From: Oscillospiraceae bacterium
GTDB taxonomy: Bacteria; Bacillota; Clostridia; Oscillospirales; Oscillospiraceae
DNA: 64,000 nucleotides
NCBI GenBank assembly: GCA_902778275.1
Contig: CACYXE010000012.1
Coordinates: 38,362 to 102,361 of the forward strand
Reading direction: 5' to 3'
Made by a program: the position numbers and the translations under genes. The notes under the pieces were generated by a model. The model searched no databases and was not told where the DNA came from. It was given only the letters and a program-made list of their open reading frames with translations. Of the stretch, positions 1-8,476 are shown piece after piece; position 1 is the first letter of the stretch, and every line of letters begins with the position of its first letter.

Positions 1-34
1 CAAGAAAAATGTTTCCCGTTTTGCACGGCAAGGC

Positions 35-63
35 TTTCCACTTGGCCCGACATCTGGTATAAT
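35..63 (+). promoter_or_regulatory. SigA-type promoter of mnmG
   Basis: TTTCCA (35-40), a 17-base spacer and a perfect TATAAT (58-63) lie just upstream of mnmG. The -35 is a weak match. An mnmE gene may lie to the left of the window, so this could be an internal promoter. Confidence 0.6.
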
Positions 64-95
64 CATCAAAAGAACACTACAAGATCGGGAGCAGG

Positions 96-1973
96 ATGAA
101 CGTGATTCGGTACGATGCGGGAAAATGCGATATAGCGGTGATCGGCGCCGGCCACGCCGGGATCGAGGCGGCCCTGGCCGCCGCACGCCTGGGGATGGAC
201 ACGGTCTGCTTTACGGTGAATCTGGACAGCGTGGGCAACATGCCCTGCAACCCGGCCATCGGAGGCACCGGCAAGGGCCACCTGGTACGGGAGCTGGACG
301 CCCTGGGCGGCGAAATGGCCAAGGCGGCGGACAAGGCCTGCATCCAGTATCGGATGCTGAACCGGGGTAAGGGCCCGGCGGTGCATTCCCTGCGGGCCCA
401 GGCGGACCGGCGGCGCTACCAGGAGGTCATGAAACAGACTCTGGAGCGGCAGGAGGGCCTGCGCATCAAGCAGGCCGAGGTAGTGGATATCGGCGTGGAG
501 GACGGACAGATCTGTTCGGTCACCACCCATACCGGGGCCACTTATGCCTGCCGGGCGGTGATCATCGCCTCCGGCACCTATCTGGACGGCCGCACCATCG
601 TGGGCGAGGTGCTGCGCTCCTCCGGCCCGGATGGGCTGGCGGCGGCAGTGCCCCTGGCGGCGCGGCTGCGCCAGCTTGGGCTGAGCATGCGCCGTTTCAA
701 GACCGGGACGCCGCCCCGTGTCAACGCCAGGACCGTGGACTTTTCCAAAATGGAGCTGCAGCCGGGAGACGAGGAGCCGGAGGGCTTTTCCTTCTCCACT
801 GCGGAGCCGCCGGAAAATCGGGCGGTCTGTTATCTGACCTATACCAACGAGCGGACCCATGCGATCATCCGTGCCCACCTGGATCGCAGTCCCATCTACG
901 CCGGGGTCATCGAGGGGGTCGGTCCCCGCTACTGCCCCAGCATCGAGACCAAGGTGATGACCTTTTCGGACAAGGCCCGGCACCAGCTGTTCGTGGAGCC
1001 CATGGGACTGAACACCGAGGAGTTGTATATTCAGGGCTTTTCCTCCTCCATGCCGGAGGAGGTGCAGGTGGAGATGCTGCACACCATCCCGGGTCTGGAG
1101 CATGCGGAGATGACCCGCTGCGCTTACGCCATCGAATACGACTGCGTGGATCCCACGGAGCTGCTGCCCACGCTGGAGTGCAAGCAGATCGCCGGGCTCT
1201 ACGGCGCCGGGCAGTTCAACGGCTCCTCCGGCTATGAGGAGGCCGCCGTCCAGGGCTATGTGGCCGGCGTGAATGCGGCGCTGAAGCTGAGAGGGGAGCC
1301 GCCGCTGATCCTGCGGCGCAGCGACGGCTACATCGGCACCCTGATCGACGATCTGGTGACCAAGGGCACCAACGAGCCCTACCGGATGATGACCTCCCGC
1401 AGCGAGTACCGGCTGCTGCACCGGCAGGACAATGCGGACGAGCGGCTCAGCGCCATCGGCTTGCGGGTGGGCCTGGTGAGCCCGGAGCGGCACCGGGCCG
1501 TGCTGGACAAGTACGCCGCCGTGGAAGCGGAGCTGCACCGCCTGGAGAGCTGCCACGTGCCGCCCACAGAGGCGCTCAACGCCATGCTGGCGGAGCGGGG
1601 TACCGCACCGGTAAGCACCGGCGTTTCCCTGGCAGATCTGGTGCGGCGGCCCCAGGTGGGCTACGAGGACACCGCCCGCTTCGACCCGGACCGGCCTGCT
1701 CTGGACCGGATGGTGGCCCGACAGGTGGAGATCCGCCTCAAGTACGAGGGCTATATCAAGCGGCAGCTGAAGCAGGTGGAGGAATTCTCCCGTATGGAGG
1801 AGCGTCCCCTGCCCGCGGACCTGGACTATGACCGGGTGACCGGCCTGCGGCTGGAGGCCCGGGAAAAGCTGAAGAAGATCCGCCCGGCCAGCTTCGGCCA
1901 GGCCAGCCGCATTTCCGGCGTGTCCCCGGCGGATATCTCGGTGCTGATGATCTACATGGAGACGCAGACATGA
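96..1973 (+). CDS. mnmG: tRNA uridine-5-carboxymethylaminomethyl modification protein MnmG (GidA)
   Basis: This 625-aa FAD protein works with the GTPase MnmE to install cmnm5 on the wobble uridine (U34) of certain tRNAs, in the cytosol. The FAD-binding GAGHAG motif is at residues 17-22. It is followed by the MnmG signature [16 protein letters not shown] (about residues 49-64), and the protein ends in the usual helical MnmE/tRNA-binding domain. Length matches the family (about 620-630 aa). The ATG follows GGGAGCAGG. The stop overlaps the start of mnmA by four bases (ATGA), so the two tRNA-U34 modification genes are translationally coupled. Identification is very secure. Confidence 0.98.
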   Translation: MNVIRYDAGKCDIAVIGAGHAGIEAALAAARLGMDTVCFTVNLDSVGNMPCNPAIGGTGKGHLVRELDALGGEMAKAADKACIQYRMLNRGKGPAVHSLRAQADRRRYQEVMKQTLERQEGLRIKQAEVVDIGVEDGQICSVTTHTGATYACRAVIIASGTYLDGRTIVGEVLRSSGPDGLAAAVPLAARLRQLGLSMRRFKTGTPPRVNARTVDFSKMELQPGDEEPEGFSFSTAEPPENRAVCYLTYTNERTHAIIRAHLDRSPIYAGVIEGVGPRYCPSIETKVMTFSDKARHQLFVEPMGLNTEELYIQGFSSSMPEEVQVEMLHTIPGLEHAEMTRCAYAIEYDCVDPTELLPTLECKQIAGLYGAGQFNGSSGYEEAAVQGYVAGVNAALKLRGEPPLILRRSDGYIGTLIDDLVTKGTNEPYRMMTSRSEYRLLHRQDNADERLSAIGLRVGLVSPERHRAVLDKYAAVEAELHRLESCHVPPTEALNAMLAERGTAPVSTGVSLADLVRRPQVGYEDTARFDPDRPALDRMVARQVEIRLKYEGYIKRQLKQVEEFSRMEERPLPADLDYDRVTGLRLEAREKLKKIRPASFGQASRISGVSPADISVLMIYMETQT

Positions 1974-2968
1974 AGGCGGTCGTGGGTTTTTCCGGCGGCG
2001 TGGATTCCGCCGTGTCCGCCGCTCTGCTGCGCTCCCGGGGCCTGGAGGTCCACGGCCTGTATCTGGATAACGCCGGGGAGGACGCCCGGCAGGACGCCGT
2101 GCGGACGGCAGAAATCATGGGCATCCCGCTGACGGTACGGGACGTGAAGGCGGAGCTGGAGGAAAAGGTCTGCGCCCCCTTTGCGGCGGCTTATCTGAGA
2201 GGGGAGACGCCCAACCCCTGCATCCTCTGCAACCCCGCCATGAAATTCAAAAATCTGCTGGCGGTGGCGGACGCCCTGGGCGCGGAATTCATCGCCACCG
2301 GGCATTACGCCCGCAGCGAGAATGGCGAGCTGTACAAGGGCCGCCCCAGCAACGACCAGAGCTATATGCTCTGCCGTTTGCAGAGGGAGCAGGTCAAACG
2401 CCTGCTGCTGCCCCTGGGGGAGTACGAGAAAAAACAGGTCCGCGCTCTGGCGGAGGATTTGGCCCTGCCGGTGGCCCACAAGCCGGACAGCATGGAGATC
2501 TGCTTCATCCCGGACAAGGACTATATCGCCTGGCTGGGCCGCCGGGGCGAGCTGCCGCCGGAGGGCGAGCTGCTGTTCCACGGTCAGGTCATCGGGCGGC
2601 ACGCGGGCATCTTCCGCTATACCGTGGGGCAGCGCTGGCCGGGACTTTTGGAGGGACGCAAGATCTACGTCTCCCGCATTGACGCTGCGGCGAACACCGT
2701 GGAGCTGGCTCTGTGGGAGGAGCTGTTCAAGACTGAGGTCACGGCCAGGGACTTCAACTGGCTGATCGACCCGCCCGCGGAGCCCATCCGGGCCAGCGTC
2801 CGGGTGCGGCACACCAAGTGGGAAAACCCGCCCTGCACCGCGTGGGTACAGGACGGGCTGGTACAGATCCGCTGCGACGAGCCGGTGCGGGCCCCCGCCG
2901 CGGGACAATCGGCTGTGCTCTATGACGGGGACCGCCTGCTGGGCGGCGGCTTCATTGTGCAGGCTTAA
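1970..2968 (+). CDS. mnmA: tRNA-specific 2-thiouridylase MnmA
   Basis: MnmA thiolates C2 of wobble U34, completing (c)mnm5s2U together with MnmG/MnmE. The ATP-pyrophosphatase P-loop SGGVDS is at residues 8-13. The two catalytic cysteines appear as C84 in NPCILC and C178 in SMEICFIP. At 332 aa it is somewhat shorter than the common 350-370 aa form, with the shortening mainly at the termini. The sulfur donor (a cysteine desulfurase) is not in the window. A four-base overlap with mnmG indicates one operon. A repeat element begins at its stop codon. Confidence 0.97.
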   Translation: MKAVVGFSGGVDSAVSAALLRSRGLEVHGLYLDNAGEDARQDAVRTAEIMGIPLTVRDVKAELEEKVCAPFAAAYLRGETPNPCILCNPAMKFKNLLAVADALGAEFIATGHYARSENGELYKGRPSNDQSYMLCRLQREQVKRLLLPLGEYEKKQVRALAEDLALPVAHKPDSMEICFIPDKDYIAWLGRRGELPPEGELLFHGQVIGRHAGIFRYTVGQRWPGLLEGRKIYVSRIDAAANTVELALWEELFKTEVTARDFNWLIDPPAEPIRASVRVRHTKWENPPCTAWVQDGLVQIRCDEPVRAPAAGQSAVLYDGDRLLGGGFIVQA

Positions 2969-3090
2969 TACGAAAATCCAGGGGAGATCAGACAAATTTT
3001 GCGGCCGGAAATTGCGTCAGGGTTTATTTTGCAAGGATAAGTTCTTCCTTTGCAAAATAAACCCTGACGGCGGCTTGTTTGCGGCAAAGT
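2968..3090. repeat. Intergenic repeat copy A with a long hairpin
   Basis: The first ~47 bases after the mnmA stop (ATACGAAAATCC onward, including AGATCAGACAAA and TTTTGCGGCCGG) resemble the start of the element at 24326. Inside, 3015-3069 forms a nearly perfect hairpin with arms of about 22 bp (CGTCAGGGTTTATTTTGC pairing with its complement) and a loop of about 10 bases. There is no U-tract, so it is not a classic terminator. The right boundary is uncertain because the copy lacks the outer inverted repeat seen in copy B. Confidence 0.55.
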
Positions 3091-3183
3091 GATGCGGGAG
3101 GAACAGCATTCAAAACCGGACCGAAGAGATCCTGCTGCACGAGCCGGCATGCTGCCGAGAGGGCGGCAGCTTGCGCAAGGAGC

Positions 3184-3939
3184 TCACTTCCTCGCCACGA
3201 CGATCGGTTGATAGAAGCCTGTTTCCTCCGGGGCTTTCCACGCGACCTCACGGCAGCCCTTGTCCCGGAGCAGCCGCGTCAGTTCTTCCCGGCGGGTCGC
3301 TCTGTATTCGCAGACAAACTTGCTGATGCGAAGCGTTTCCTCATCCTCAATGATATACTGGGTCAGCCGATAGTTTTCATCCTGCCAATCCCAGGTCTGG
3401 AAGGAAACCCGCTGCCCTTTTTCCGTCTTGTGGATATAGGGCGGCGAATAGGGAGGCTTGCTCGCCAGAAGGCTGTCATAATCCCGGATGCTGGCAACAA
3501 AGATGCCGTCCGCCTTCAACCGGCCGACGATACTTTTGACCGCTGTGCTCAACGCCTGGCCGGTGAGCATATGGGGCAGGGCGTTGTCCATGGCAATCAC
3601 AATGTCAAATCGCTCCGTGAACGTATCTGACAAGGAGCAGAAGTCGGCTCGCGCAAAGCAGATCTGCAGGCCGTTTTTCGCTGCCCGCTGTCTCGCCTCG
3701 GCCAATTCTCCTTCGCTGATATCCGAGGCCGTGACTTCATATCCGAGCGCCGCCAGGCCGAGGGCCTGCGTTCCGATCCCGCAGGCGCAGTCCAGAACGC
3801 GGGCTGTGCGGGCATAACCGCATTCCCGGAAGAGCCTGTCCAGGATCTCCGCCTGCTCCCGTGTCGTCGCCTGCCAATCCTGGAAGAGCTTATCGTATTG
3901 CGCTGCCATACTGTCATAAAAAGTCTGCGTGATATTCAT
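3184..3939 (-). CDS. Class I SAM-dependent methyltransferase, substrate unknown
   Basis: A 251-aa Rossmann-type methyltransferase. The SAM-binding motif I, VLDCACGIGTQALGLA, is near residues 47-62. An acidic motif II (VTASDIS) follows at about residue 72, and the FDIVIAMDNALPHM segment matches motif IV. The family includes glycine/sarcosine-type and UbiE-like methylases, so the substrate cannot be named. The ATG follows GAGGTGACATGAGAAG. It stands alone on the minus strand between mnmA and the lipoproteins. Its codon use and GC look lower than those of the flanking genes, which hints at separate acquisition. Confidence 0.85.
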   Translation of the reverse strand: MNITQTFYDSMAAQYDKLFQDWQATTREQAEILDRLFRECGYARTARVLDCACGIGTQALGLAALGYEVTASDISEGELAEARQRAAKNGLQICFARADFCSLSDTFTERFDIVIAMDNALPHMLTGQALSTAVKSIVGRLKADGIFVASIRDYDSLLASKPPYSPPYIHKTEKGQRVSFQTWDWQDENYRLTQYIIEDEETLRISKFVCEYRATRREELTRLLRDKGCREVAWKAPEETGFYQPIVVARK

Positions 3940-4192
3940 CTTCTCATGTCACCTCAGCATTTGAAAATGGGGAATCGTTTTATGCCCTGTTACTATCTTT
4001 CTGTTATCCGGATCCGCGTATGCGCGCCCGCGTCTCCATAAGCTGTTGCCGCGCTATACGGTTTGACGGCTCCTTTTCAGCTTCCTGTTCTTCCAAAATG
4101 CTTCTATAAGGATTATACTCCTGTCGGAGCGTCTTGTCACGGGCGCGGAAGGCATATATGGCAAAAAAGAACTTAAGTTTTCTTAACCGCGC

Positions 4193-4221
4193 TTGCATAG
4201 GCAAGGGCACAGTGATATAAT
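4193..4221 (+). promoter_or_regulatory. SigA-type promoter for the lipoprotein pair
   Basis: TTGCAT (4193-4198), a 17-base spacer and TATAAT (4216-4221). It lies about 115 bases upstream of the first lipoprotein and probably drives both. The rest of the 3940-4323 gap holds no convincing gene. Confidence 0.75.
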
Positions 4222-4335
4222 TCAAAACCGCTGCGGGGCTTCAAATATGCCGAGAAACCCGGCAGCCATTGACAGAAAAACTCTCATGCCGGCGTTTTTG
4301 CGCACTGCGGCAAGATTAGAACTTTGGAGGACAAT

Positions 4336-5358
4336 ATGAAAAAGACCGTGTTTACGATCGCCGTTATCATGGCGCTCTTGCTTTCCCTGGCCGCCTGCGG
4401 GACCGTCCCGCCAGCTGGAAGCAAAACACCTGCTGCCGAGTCGCAGGACGCGGAGGCCGTCGAGACTCCGGAAGAGAACGACGAGCAAGCAGCGCCTCCC
4501 CAAACGGATGACCAGCAGGCAGAAGCTTCTGAGAGCTCCGAGCCGGCGATTGAAACCGGCAGGCAGGACGGCGAACGCTTCGAAACGGTCATCATGCTGG
4601 AAGGCATGGAGGAGACCGTCCAATACGAGCACGTTGTGAACAAGACTGCCGGATTCGAGATGGACTATGACTATGAGTCCTTTGTGCGGAAAAGCGAAGG
4701 GGACCGTGAGCTGTTTATCTCCGTCTGGGACGATCCCGCCGCTCCCGAGAACTACCTGGAAGTGAGATACGACACAGGCAGCGCCGAGCTGGTCGCTGAC
4801 GCCATCAGCGCGATCCTTTCCCAGGAATTTGACCTCATTCGGGAGACGCGCGAGCTTGCCAGCGCGGGCAGCTGCATCTACATCGAAGCCTCCGAGCTCA
4901 AGGGCACCGGCAGAATGGCGGATGAGCTGCAGGCGGTATATATCATCCCCGCAGGCAACGGCTGTGTTGTTGCCACGGCGCACTTCTCCATTGAGGCCGC
5001 CGAAGGCTTTGGAAGACGCTTCCACTATATGCTGCACACCCTGTCGGTCATCGAAAAGGACGGACCTCGCGAGCTTACGGACGAAGAGGCGCTGTCTGCG
5101 GTCAAGAATTATTGCTTCAGCAGCGATCCGGACTTGGAGAGCATCGTTGACTCCGAAGATTATACGGTTTATTGGGAGATCGTTTCCAGTGACGAAAGCG
5201 AGATCGTAGTCCTGTACCGCTCCTATACGGGTGCGCAGATCCGGTACTACATCGATCGGGTCATGGGTTCCGCCTATGTCACGGAATTCGTCCCCGGAAT
5301 TATGGAAGAGGAACAACCGACATCAGAACGTTTCTTCGCATGGGATCACCTGGACTGA
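4336..5358 (+). CDS. Lipoprotein of unknown function (first of a pair)
   Basis: A 340-aa protein with a lipoprotein signal peptide: KK-charged start, hydrophobic core, and lipobox LAAC placing the lipidated Cys near residue 17. An acidic Ala/Glu/Pro-rich linker (to about residue 75) is followed by two globular parts: a middle domain and a C-terminal domain starting at LTDEEALSAVKNYC that I have seen in clostridial lipoproteins without a known role. The start is ATG 4336 after TTTGGAGG; an upstream in-frame TTG (4324) would overlap the Shine-Dalgarno. Its N-terminal 40 residues resemble those of the next gene, which suggests duplication. Expected on the outer face of the membrane. Confidence 0.8.
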   Translation: MKKTVFTIAVIMALLLSLAACGTVPPAGSKTPAAESQDAEAVETPEENDEQAAPPQTDDQQAEASESSEPAIETGRQDGERFETVIMLEGMEETVQYEHVVNKTAGFEMDYDYESFVRKSEGDRELFISVWDDPAAPENYLEVRYDTGSAELVADAISAILSQEFDLIRETRELASAGSCIYIEASELKGTGRMADELQAVYIIPAGNGCVVATAHFSIEAAEGFGRRFHYMLHTLSVIEKDGPRELTDEEALSAVKNYCFSSDPDLESIVDSEDYTVYWEIVSSDESEIVVLYRSYTGAQIRYYIDRVMGSAYVTEFVPGIMEEEQPTSERFFAWDHLD

Positions 5359-5469
5359 CCGGTCTGTTCTCAGGCAAAGCCAGACTGCGAGCTTTTCGCA
5401 AAAAAGAGGCTCCGGTTTTGACGCCGGCATGCACTGCGTGCGCCTAAACAAAATCAACCGGAGGAAACC

Positions 5470-6363
5470 ATGAAAAAGAAACTGATCACACTTGTTCTTT
5501 CCCTCGCGCTTGTCCTTTCCCTGACCGCCTGCGGAACCGGGCCGTCTGCCGAAAACAAAACGCCTGCCGCCGAACCGCAGGTCACAGAGGCGGTCGAGAT
5601 GCCCCAGGAGGATGGGCAGAACCCGATCATGAATTTTGTCGGCGTCTACAGCACCGAATACAACACGGAGGCGCTGGTCGAGGCCGAGGGCGCGGATGGC
5701 GCGAAGATCACCGTCACCTGGGCGGGCAGCCCCTGGTTCCATACGCAAACGGTCATGAGCGGCCCCTTCGACCCCGAGACCCTCACGATGACCTTTGCCG
5801 ACGCGGTCCTGACGGAGTACACCTACGCCAGCGACGGCAGTGTGGCGGAAGAGAAAGCCAGTGATACCGATGGCAAAGGCCATGCGGTTTTCGACCCGGA
5901 GAACAACAGCTTGACCATTACGGAGGAGTTTGAATCCGGCAACATTGAGACCGTATATGCCTGGGGATCGTCGCCGGACATGAAATATGTAAGCGATCCG
6001 GACCACTATGCCCCCGTTACGGCCATGGACAAGTTCCAGGTCGAGACCGTGGTCGCTTTCAATGTCCGTACCGCTTATCTGGAGCAGAACTGGTATGCGC
6101 TGGCTGACATGATCCGCTATCCCATCACCATCAACGGAACAGAGCTTGTCGATGCCGATGCTTTCCTGGGCTATATGATGGATAAGACCGTGGCCGAAAG
6201 CGACCGCGACGCCATGCTGGAAGAGGATTTTCTGGGCATGTTCGTCAATGGCCAGGGGATCTGCATGGGCAGCGGGCAGATCTGGCTCAATGACCCCAAC
6301 TATATGACGGACGAGGAGCCCACGCTGCAGATCATCGCCATCAGCGGGATCGTTGACAGATAA
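5470..6363 (+). CDS. Lipoprotein of unknown function with NTF2/SnoaL-like C-terminus
   Basis: A 297-aa lipoprotein: MKKK start, hydrophobic core, lipobox LTAC, then a linker (CGTGPSAENKTPAAEP) nearly copied in the preceding protein. The middle section (about residues 60-180) is beta-rich. The last ~110 residues read like an NTF2/SnoaL-like fold, but this is inferred from pattern only. The ATG follows CCGGAGGAAACC. It lies 111 bases downstream of the first lipoprotein with no obvious separate promoter, so co-transcription is likely. A hairpin follows its stop. Confidence 0.8.
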   Translation: MKKKLITLVLSLALVLSLTACGTGPSAENKTPAAEPQVTEAVEMPQEDGQNPIMNFVGVYSTEYNTEALVEAEGADGAKITVTWAGSPWFHTQTVMSGPFDPETLTMTFADAVLTEYTYASDGSVAEEKASDTDGKGHAVFDPENNSLTITEEFESGNIETVYAWGSSPDMKYVSDPDHYAPVTAMDKFQVETVVAFNVRTAYLEQNWYALADMIRYPITINGTELVDADAFLGYMMDKTVAESDRDAMLEEDFLGMFVNGQGICMGSGQIWLNDPNYMTDEEPTLQIIAISGIVDR

Positions 6364-6384
6364 CAAGCAAAAAGAAAAAGAAGC

Positions 6385-6432
6385 ATCCCCGCTTTTGGAA
6401 GCCTGGTATCCAGGGATCCGAAAGCGGGGATT
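6385..6432 (+). terminator. Terminator-like hairpin after the lipoproteins
   Basis: ATCCCCGCTTTTGG pairs with CCGAAAGCGGGGAT around a 20-base loop that can itself pair (CCTGG/CCAGG). It separates the plus-strand lipoproteins from the convergent minus-strand hydrolase. The U-tract is poor. Confidence 0.6.
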
Positions 6433-6502
6433 TGCTGCTCTTTCTACGCCTCTTCAAGTGAAAACATGATGGCCCATCCGAATGAAGGCTCAGCCGCTTT
6501 TC

Positions 6503-7492
6503 TTATATCAGATAATAGCGCGGATGCTCGCCGCTGTCGTCCCGGCGGACGTGCCCCTGCAGGATCAGATGGTCCAGATGGGACAGGGTCTCGCCCAGGG
6601 CGAAGTACTGCTGCCCCGGCGGGAAATCCTCCCAGCTGCGGGCGTGGATGCGCCAGCGCATCTTTCCAGCCAGGTCGTAGGCGGTGAGTCCCGGCTCCTC
6701 GGCCAGGACCTCCATGGTGTTCTGCAGCCGCCGCGCGTGATGCTCCAGCAGCTGCTCCACCCGCTCGTTGACGGAGATCTCCGGCTGCCTGCGGTGTCCG
6801 GGCAGGGCGCGCTGAATGTCAAAGCGGCCCAGGGCGCGCAGGCTGTTCAGATAGTCCCCCAGGGGATCGGCCACATCGATCCAGAAGGTGATGTTGGGGG
6901 AGATATCAAAAAGCACATGATCCCCCAGGAGCATGGTTTTGCTCTCCGGGTCGTAGAGGCACATGTGCCCCGGGGTGTGGCCCGGCGTCAGCACGCATTC
7001 CAGCCCCCGCCCGGCACAGGAGAAGCGGTCGCCGTCGGTAAACTGCACGGCGTCGAAATCTCCGGAGGTGACGGACACCTCACTGTTGGTCCGGCGCATC
7101 CGGTCCATGTGGTCCCAGGGCATCCCCTCGTCGATGGCGTGCTGCCCGGAGCGGGTCCAGCGGACCTGACTGGGCCGGGATATGATGGCATAATCCGCCG
7201 CGCCCATGAGGATGCGGCAGCCCTTGTCCTGCAGATAGCGGGCGTTGCCCGCGTGATCCGAGTGCAGGTGGGTCAGGAACACGTCGGTGTCCTCGGGCTT
7301 TAATCCCAGCCGGGCCATGCCCTCGTCCAGGGCCGCGGTGCACTCCGGCAGGAAGAAGCCGGTGTCAACCAGCAGGTTCCGCTGGCTGCCCTGGCCCTTG
7401 AGCACATAGCAGTTGAGCCATTTCAGCGGGTTGCGGGGCAGGGGGATGGGGAAGCTATACAGGTCTTCGCCCAGTCGGGTGATCTCCATCAT
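6503..7492 (-). CDS. Metallo-beta-lactamase-fold hydrolase
   Basis: A 329-aa MBL-fold protein. The metal-binding motif THLHSDHAGN (HxHxDH) is near residues 94-103. Further ligands are seen in LTPGHTPGHMCLY (His) and LGDHVLFD (Asp), so the dinuclear metal site appears intact. The C-terminal ~90 residues, beginning near LPGHRRQPE, form the helical/winged-helix-like tail common in the glyoxalase II-like/LACTB2-like branch. The substrate is unknown; thioesters or phosphodiesters are typical for the fold. It starts six bases after the trxB stop, so the two genes are co-transcribed. Confidence 0.88.
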   Translation of the reverse strand: MMEITRLGEDLYSFPIPLPRNPLKWLNCYVLKGQGSQRNLLVDTGFFLPECTAALDEGMARLGLKPEDTDVFLTHLHSDHAGNARYLQDKGCRILMGAADYAIISRPSQVRWTRSGQHAIDEGMPWDHMDRMRRTNSEVSVTSGDFDAVQFTDGDRFSCAGRGLECVLTPGHTPGHMCLYDPESKTMLLGDHVLFDISPNITFWIDVADPLGDYLNSLRALGRFDIQRALPGHRRQPEISVNERVEQLLEHHARRLQNTMEVLAEEPGLTAYDLAGKMRWRIHARSWEDFPPGQQYFALGETLSHLDHLILQGHVRRDDSGEHPRYYLI

Positions 7493-7498
7493 GAGGGT

Positions 7499-8404
7499 TC
7501 AGGTCCGATCCAGCCAGCGGCAGGCGGCCAGAGCAGCCACCGCGCCGTCGGCCGCGGCGGTGGTCAGCTGGCGGACCTCCTTGGCCCGGCAGTCTCCGGC
7601 CACAAAGAGGCCGGGTGTGGCGGTGAGGCAGTCCTCCCCGGAGGCGGCGTAGCCCGCGCCGTCCAGCACGAGAAATTCCGCAAAGGCGCCGTTGTCCGGC
7701 TGGTGGCCCACCGCCACAAAGAGGCCGTCTATCTTGAGCTCCCGGCTCTGCCCTTCCTGCTCCACGGTGACGGCGCTGAGGGCGTCCTCACCCAGCAGCT
7801 CTGTGATCCGGGCATTCAGCACGAACTCCACATTTTTCTTTTCCCGCAGGGCGTCCACCAGTTTGGCCTCGCCCCGGAAGCTGTCACGCCGGTGGATCAG
7901 ATAGACCTTGCTGCAGCTCTCGCTGAGCAGCAGCGCGTCCTGCAGGGCGCTGTTGCCGCCGCCGCTGACGGCCACAGGCTTGCCCTTGTAAAAGGCGCCG
8001 TCGCACACGGCGCAGTAGCACACGCCGCTGCCCACCAGCTCCTCCTCCCGGGAAAGCCCCAGCATGCGGGGCCTGGCGCCGGTGGCCAGGATAACGCTGC
8101 GGCCCTGGAAGGAGCCGCCGAACTCGGTCTCGGCGGTGAAGCCGCCGTCCTCCCGACGCAGGGCGGTGACCGCGTCCAGCTCCACCTCGGCGCCCTGCTC
8201 CATGGCCTGCTCCAGCAGCTTGTCGCCCAGCTCATTGCCGCTGATGGACAGGAAGCCCGGGAAATTCTCCACCTTGGGGGACCAGGTGATCTGCCCGCCG
8301 AAAGCGCTCTTTTCGATGACCAGCACGGACTTGCCAGCCCGTCTGGCGTAGGTGGCGGCAGTGAGCCCGGCCGGGCCGCCGCCGATGATGAGGATATCGT
8401 ACAT
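7499..8404 (-). CDS. trxB: Thioredoxin-disulfide reductase
   Basis: A 301-aa flavoprotein that passes electrons from NAD(P)H to a thioredoxin-type partner. The FAD motif GGGPAG is at residues 8-13. The redox-active CAVC (Cys131/Cys134) is followed by DGAFYKG, as in TrxB. The second dinucleotide motif SGGGNSALQDAL is near residue 147, and the C-terminal FAD motif TPGLFVAGDCR is present. Length is near the family norm (300-320 aa). It lies directly downstream of nrdD, whose product carries a C-terminal redoxin domain, so NrdD itself is a plausible electron acceptor. Confidence 0.95.
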   Translation of the reverse strand: MYDILIIGGGPAGLTAATYARRAGKSVLVIEKSAFGGQITWSPKVENFPGFLSISGNELGDKLLEQAMEQGAEVELDAVTALRREDGGFTAETEFGGSFQGRSVILATGARPRMLGLSREEELVGSGVCYCAVCDGAFYKGKPVAVSGGGNSALQDALLLSESCSKVYLIHRRDSFRGEAKLVDALREKKNVEFVLNARITELLGEDALSAVTVEQEGQSRELKIDGLFVAVGHQPDNGAFAEFLVLDGAGYAASGEDCLTATPGLFVAGDCRAKEVRQLTTAAADGAVAALAACRWLDRT

Positions 8405-8425
8405 GGCTGTTTCTCCTTGATAGAC

Positions 8426-8452
8426 GGCAAGCCCGACCTTGTCGGGCTTGCC
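8426..8452 (-). other. Intercistronic hairpin between nrdD and trxB
   Basis: GGCAAGCCCGAC and GTCGGGCTTGCC form a perfect 12-bp stem with a three-base loop. On the minus (coding) strand it is not followed by a U-tract, so it may be a partial terminator or a processing/stabilising hairpin that sets the nrdD:trxB ratio. Confidence 0.6.
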
Positions 8453-8476
8453 GTTTGTTATGCTTGCTTTTGGATC

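Noticed and set aside
4004-4225. A 73-codon minus-strand ORF
   Set aside because: It would start at a TTG inside the clear TTGCAT-17-TATAAT promoter of the lipoproteins, with no Shine-Dalgarno and no recognisable protein.
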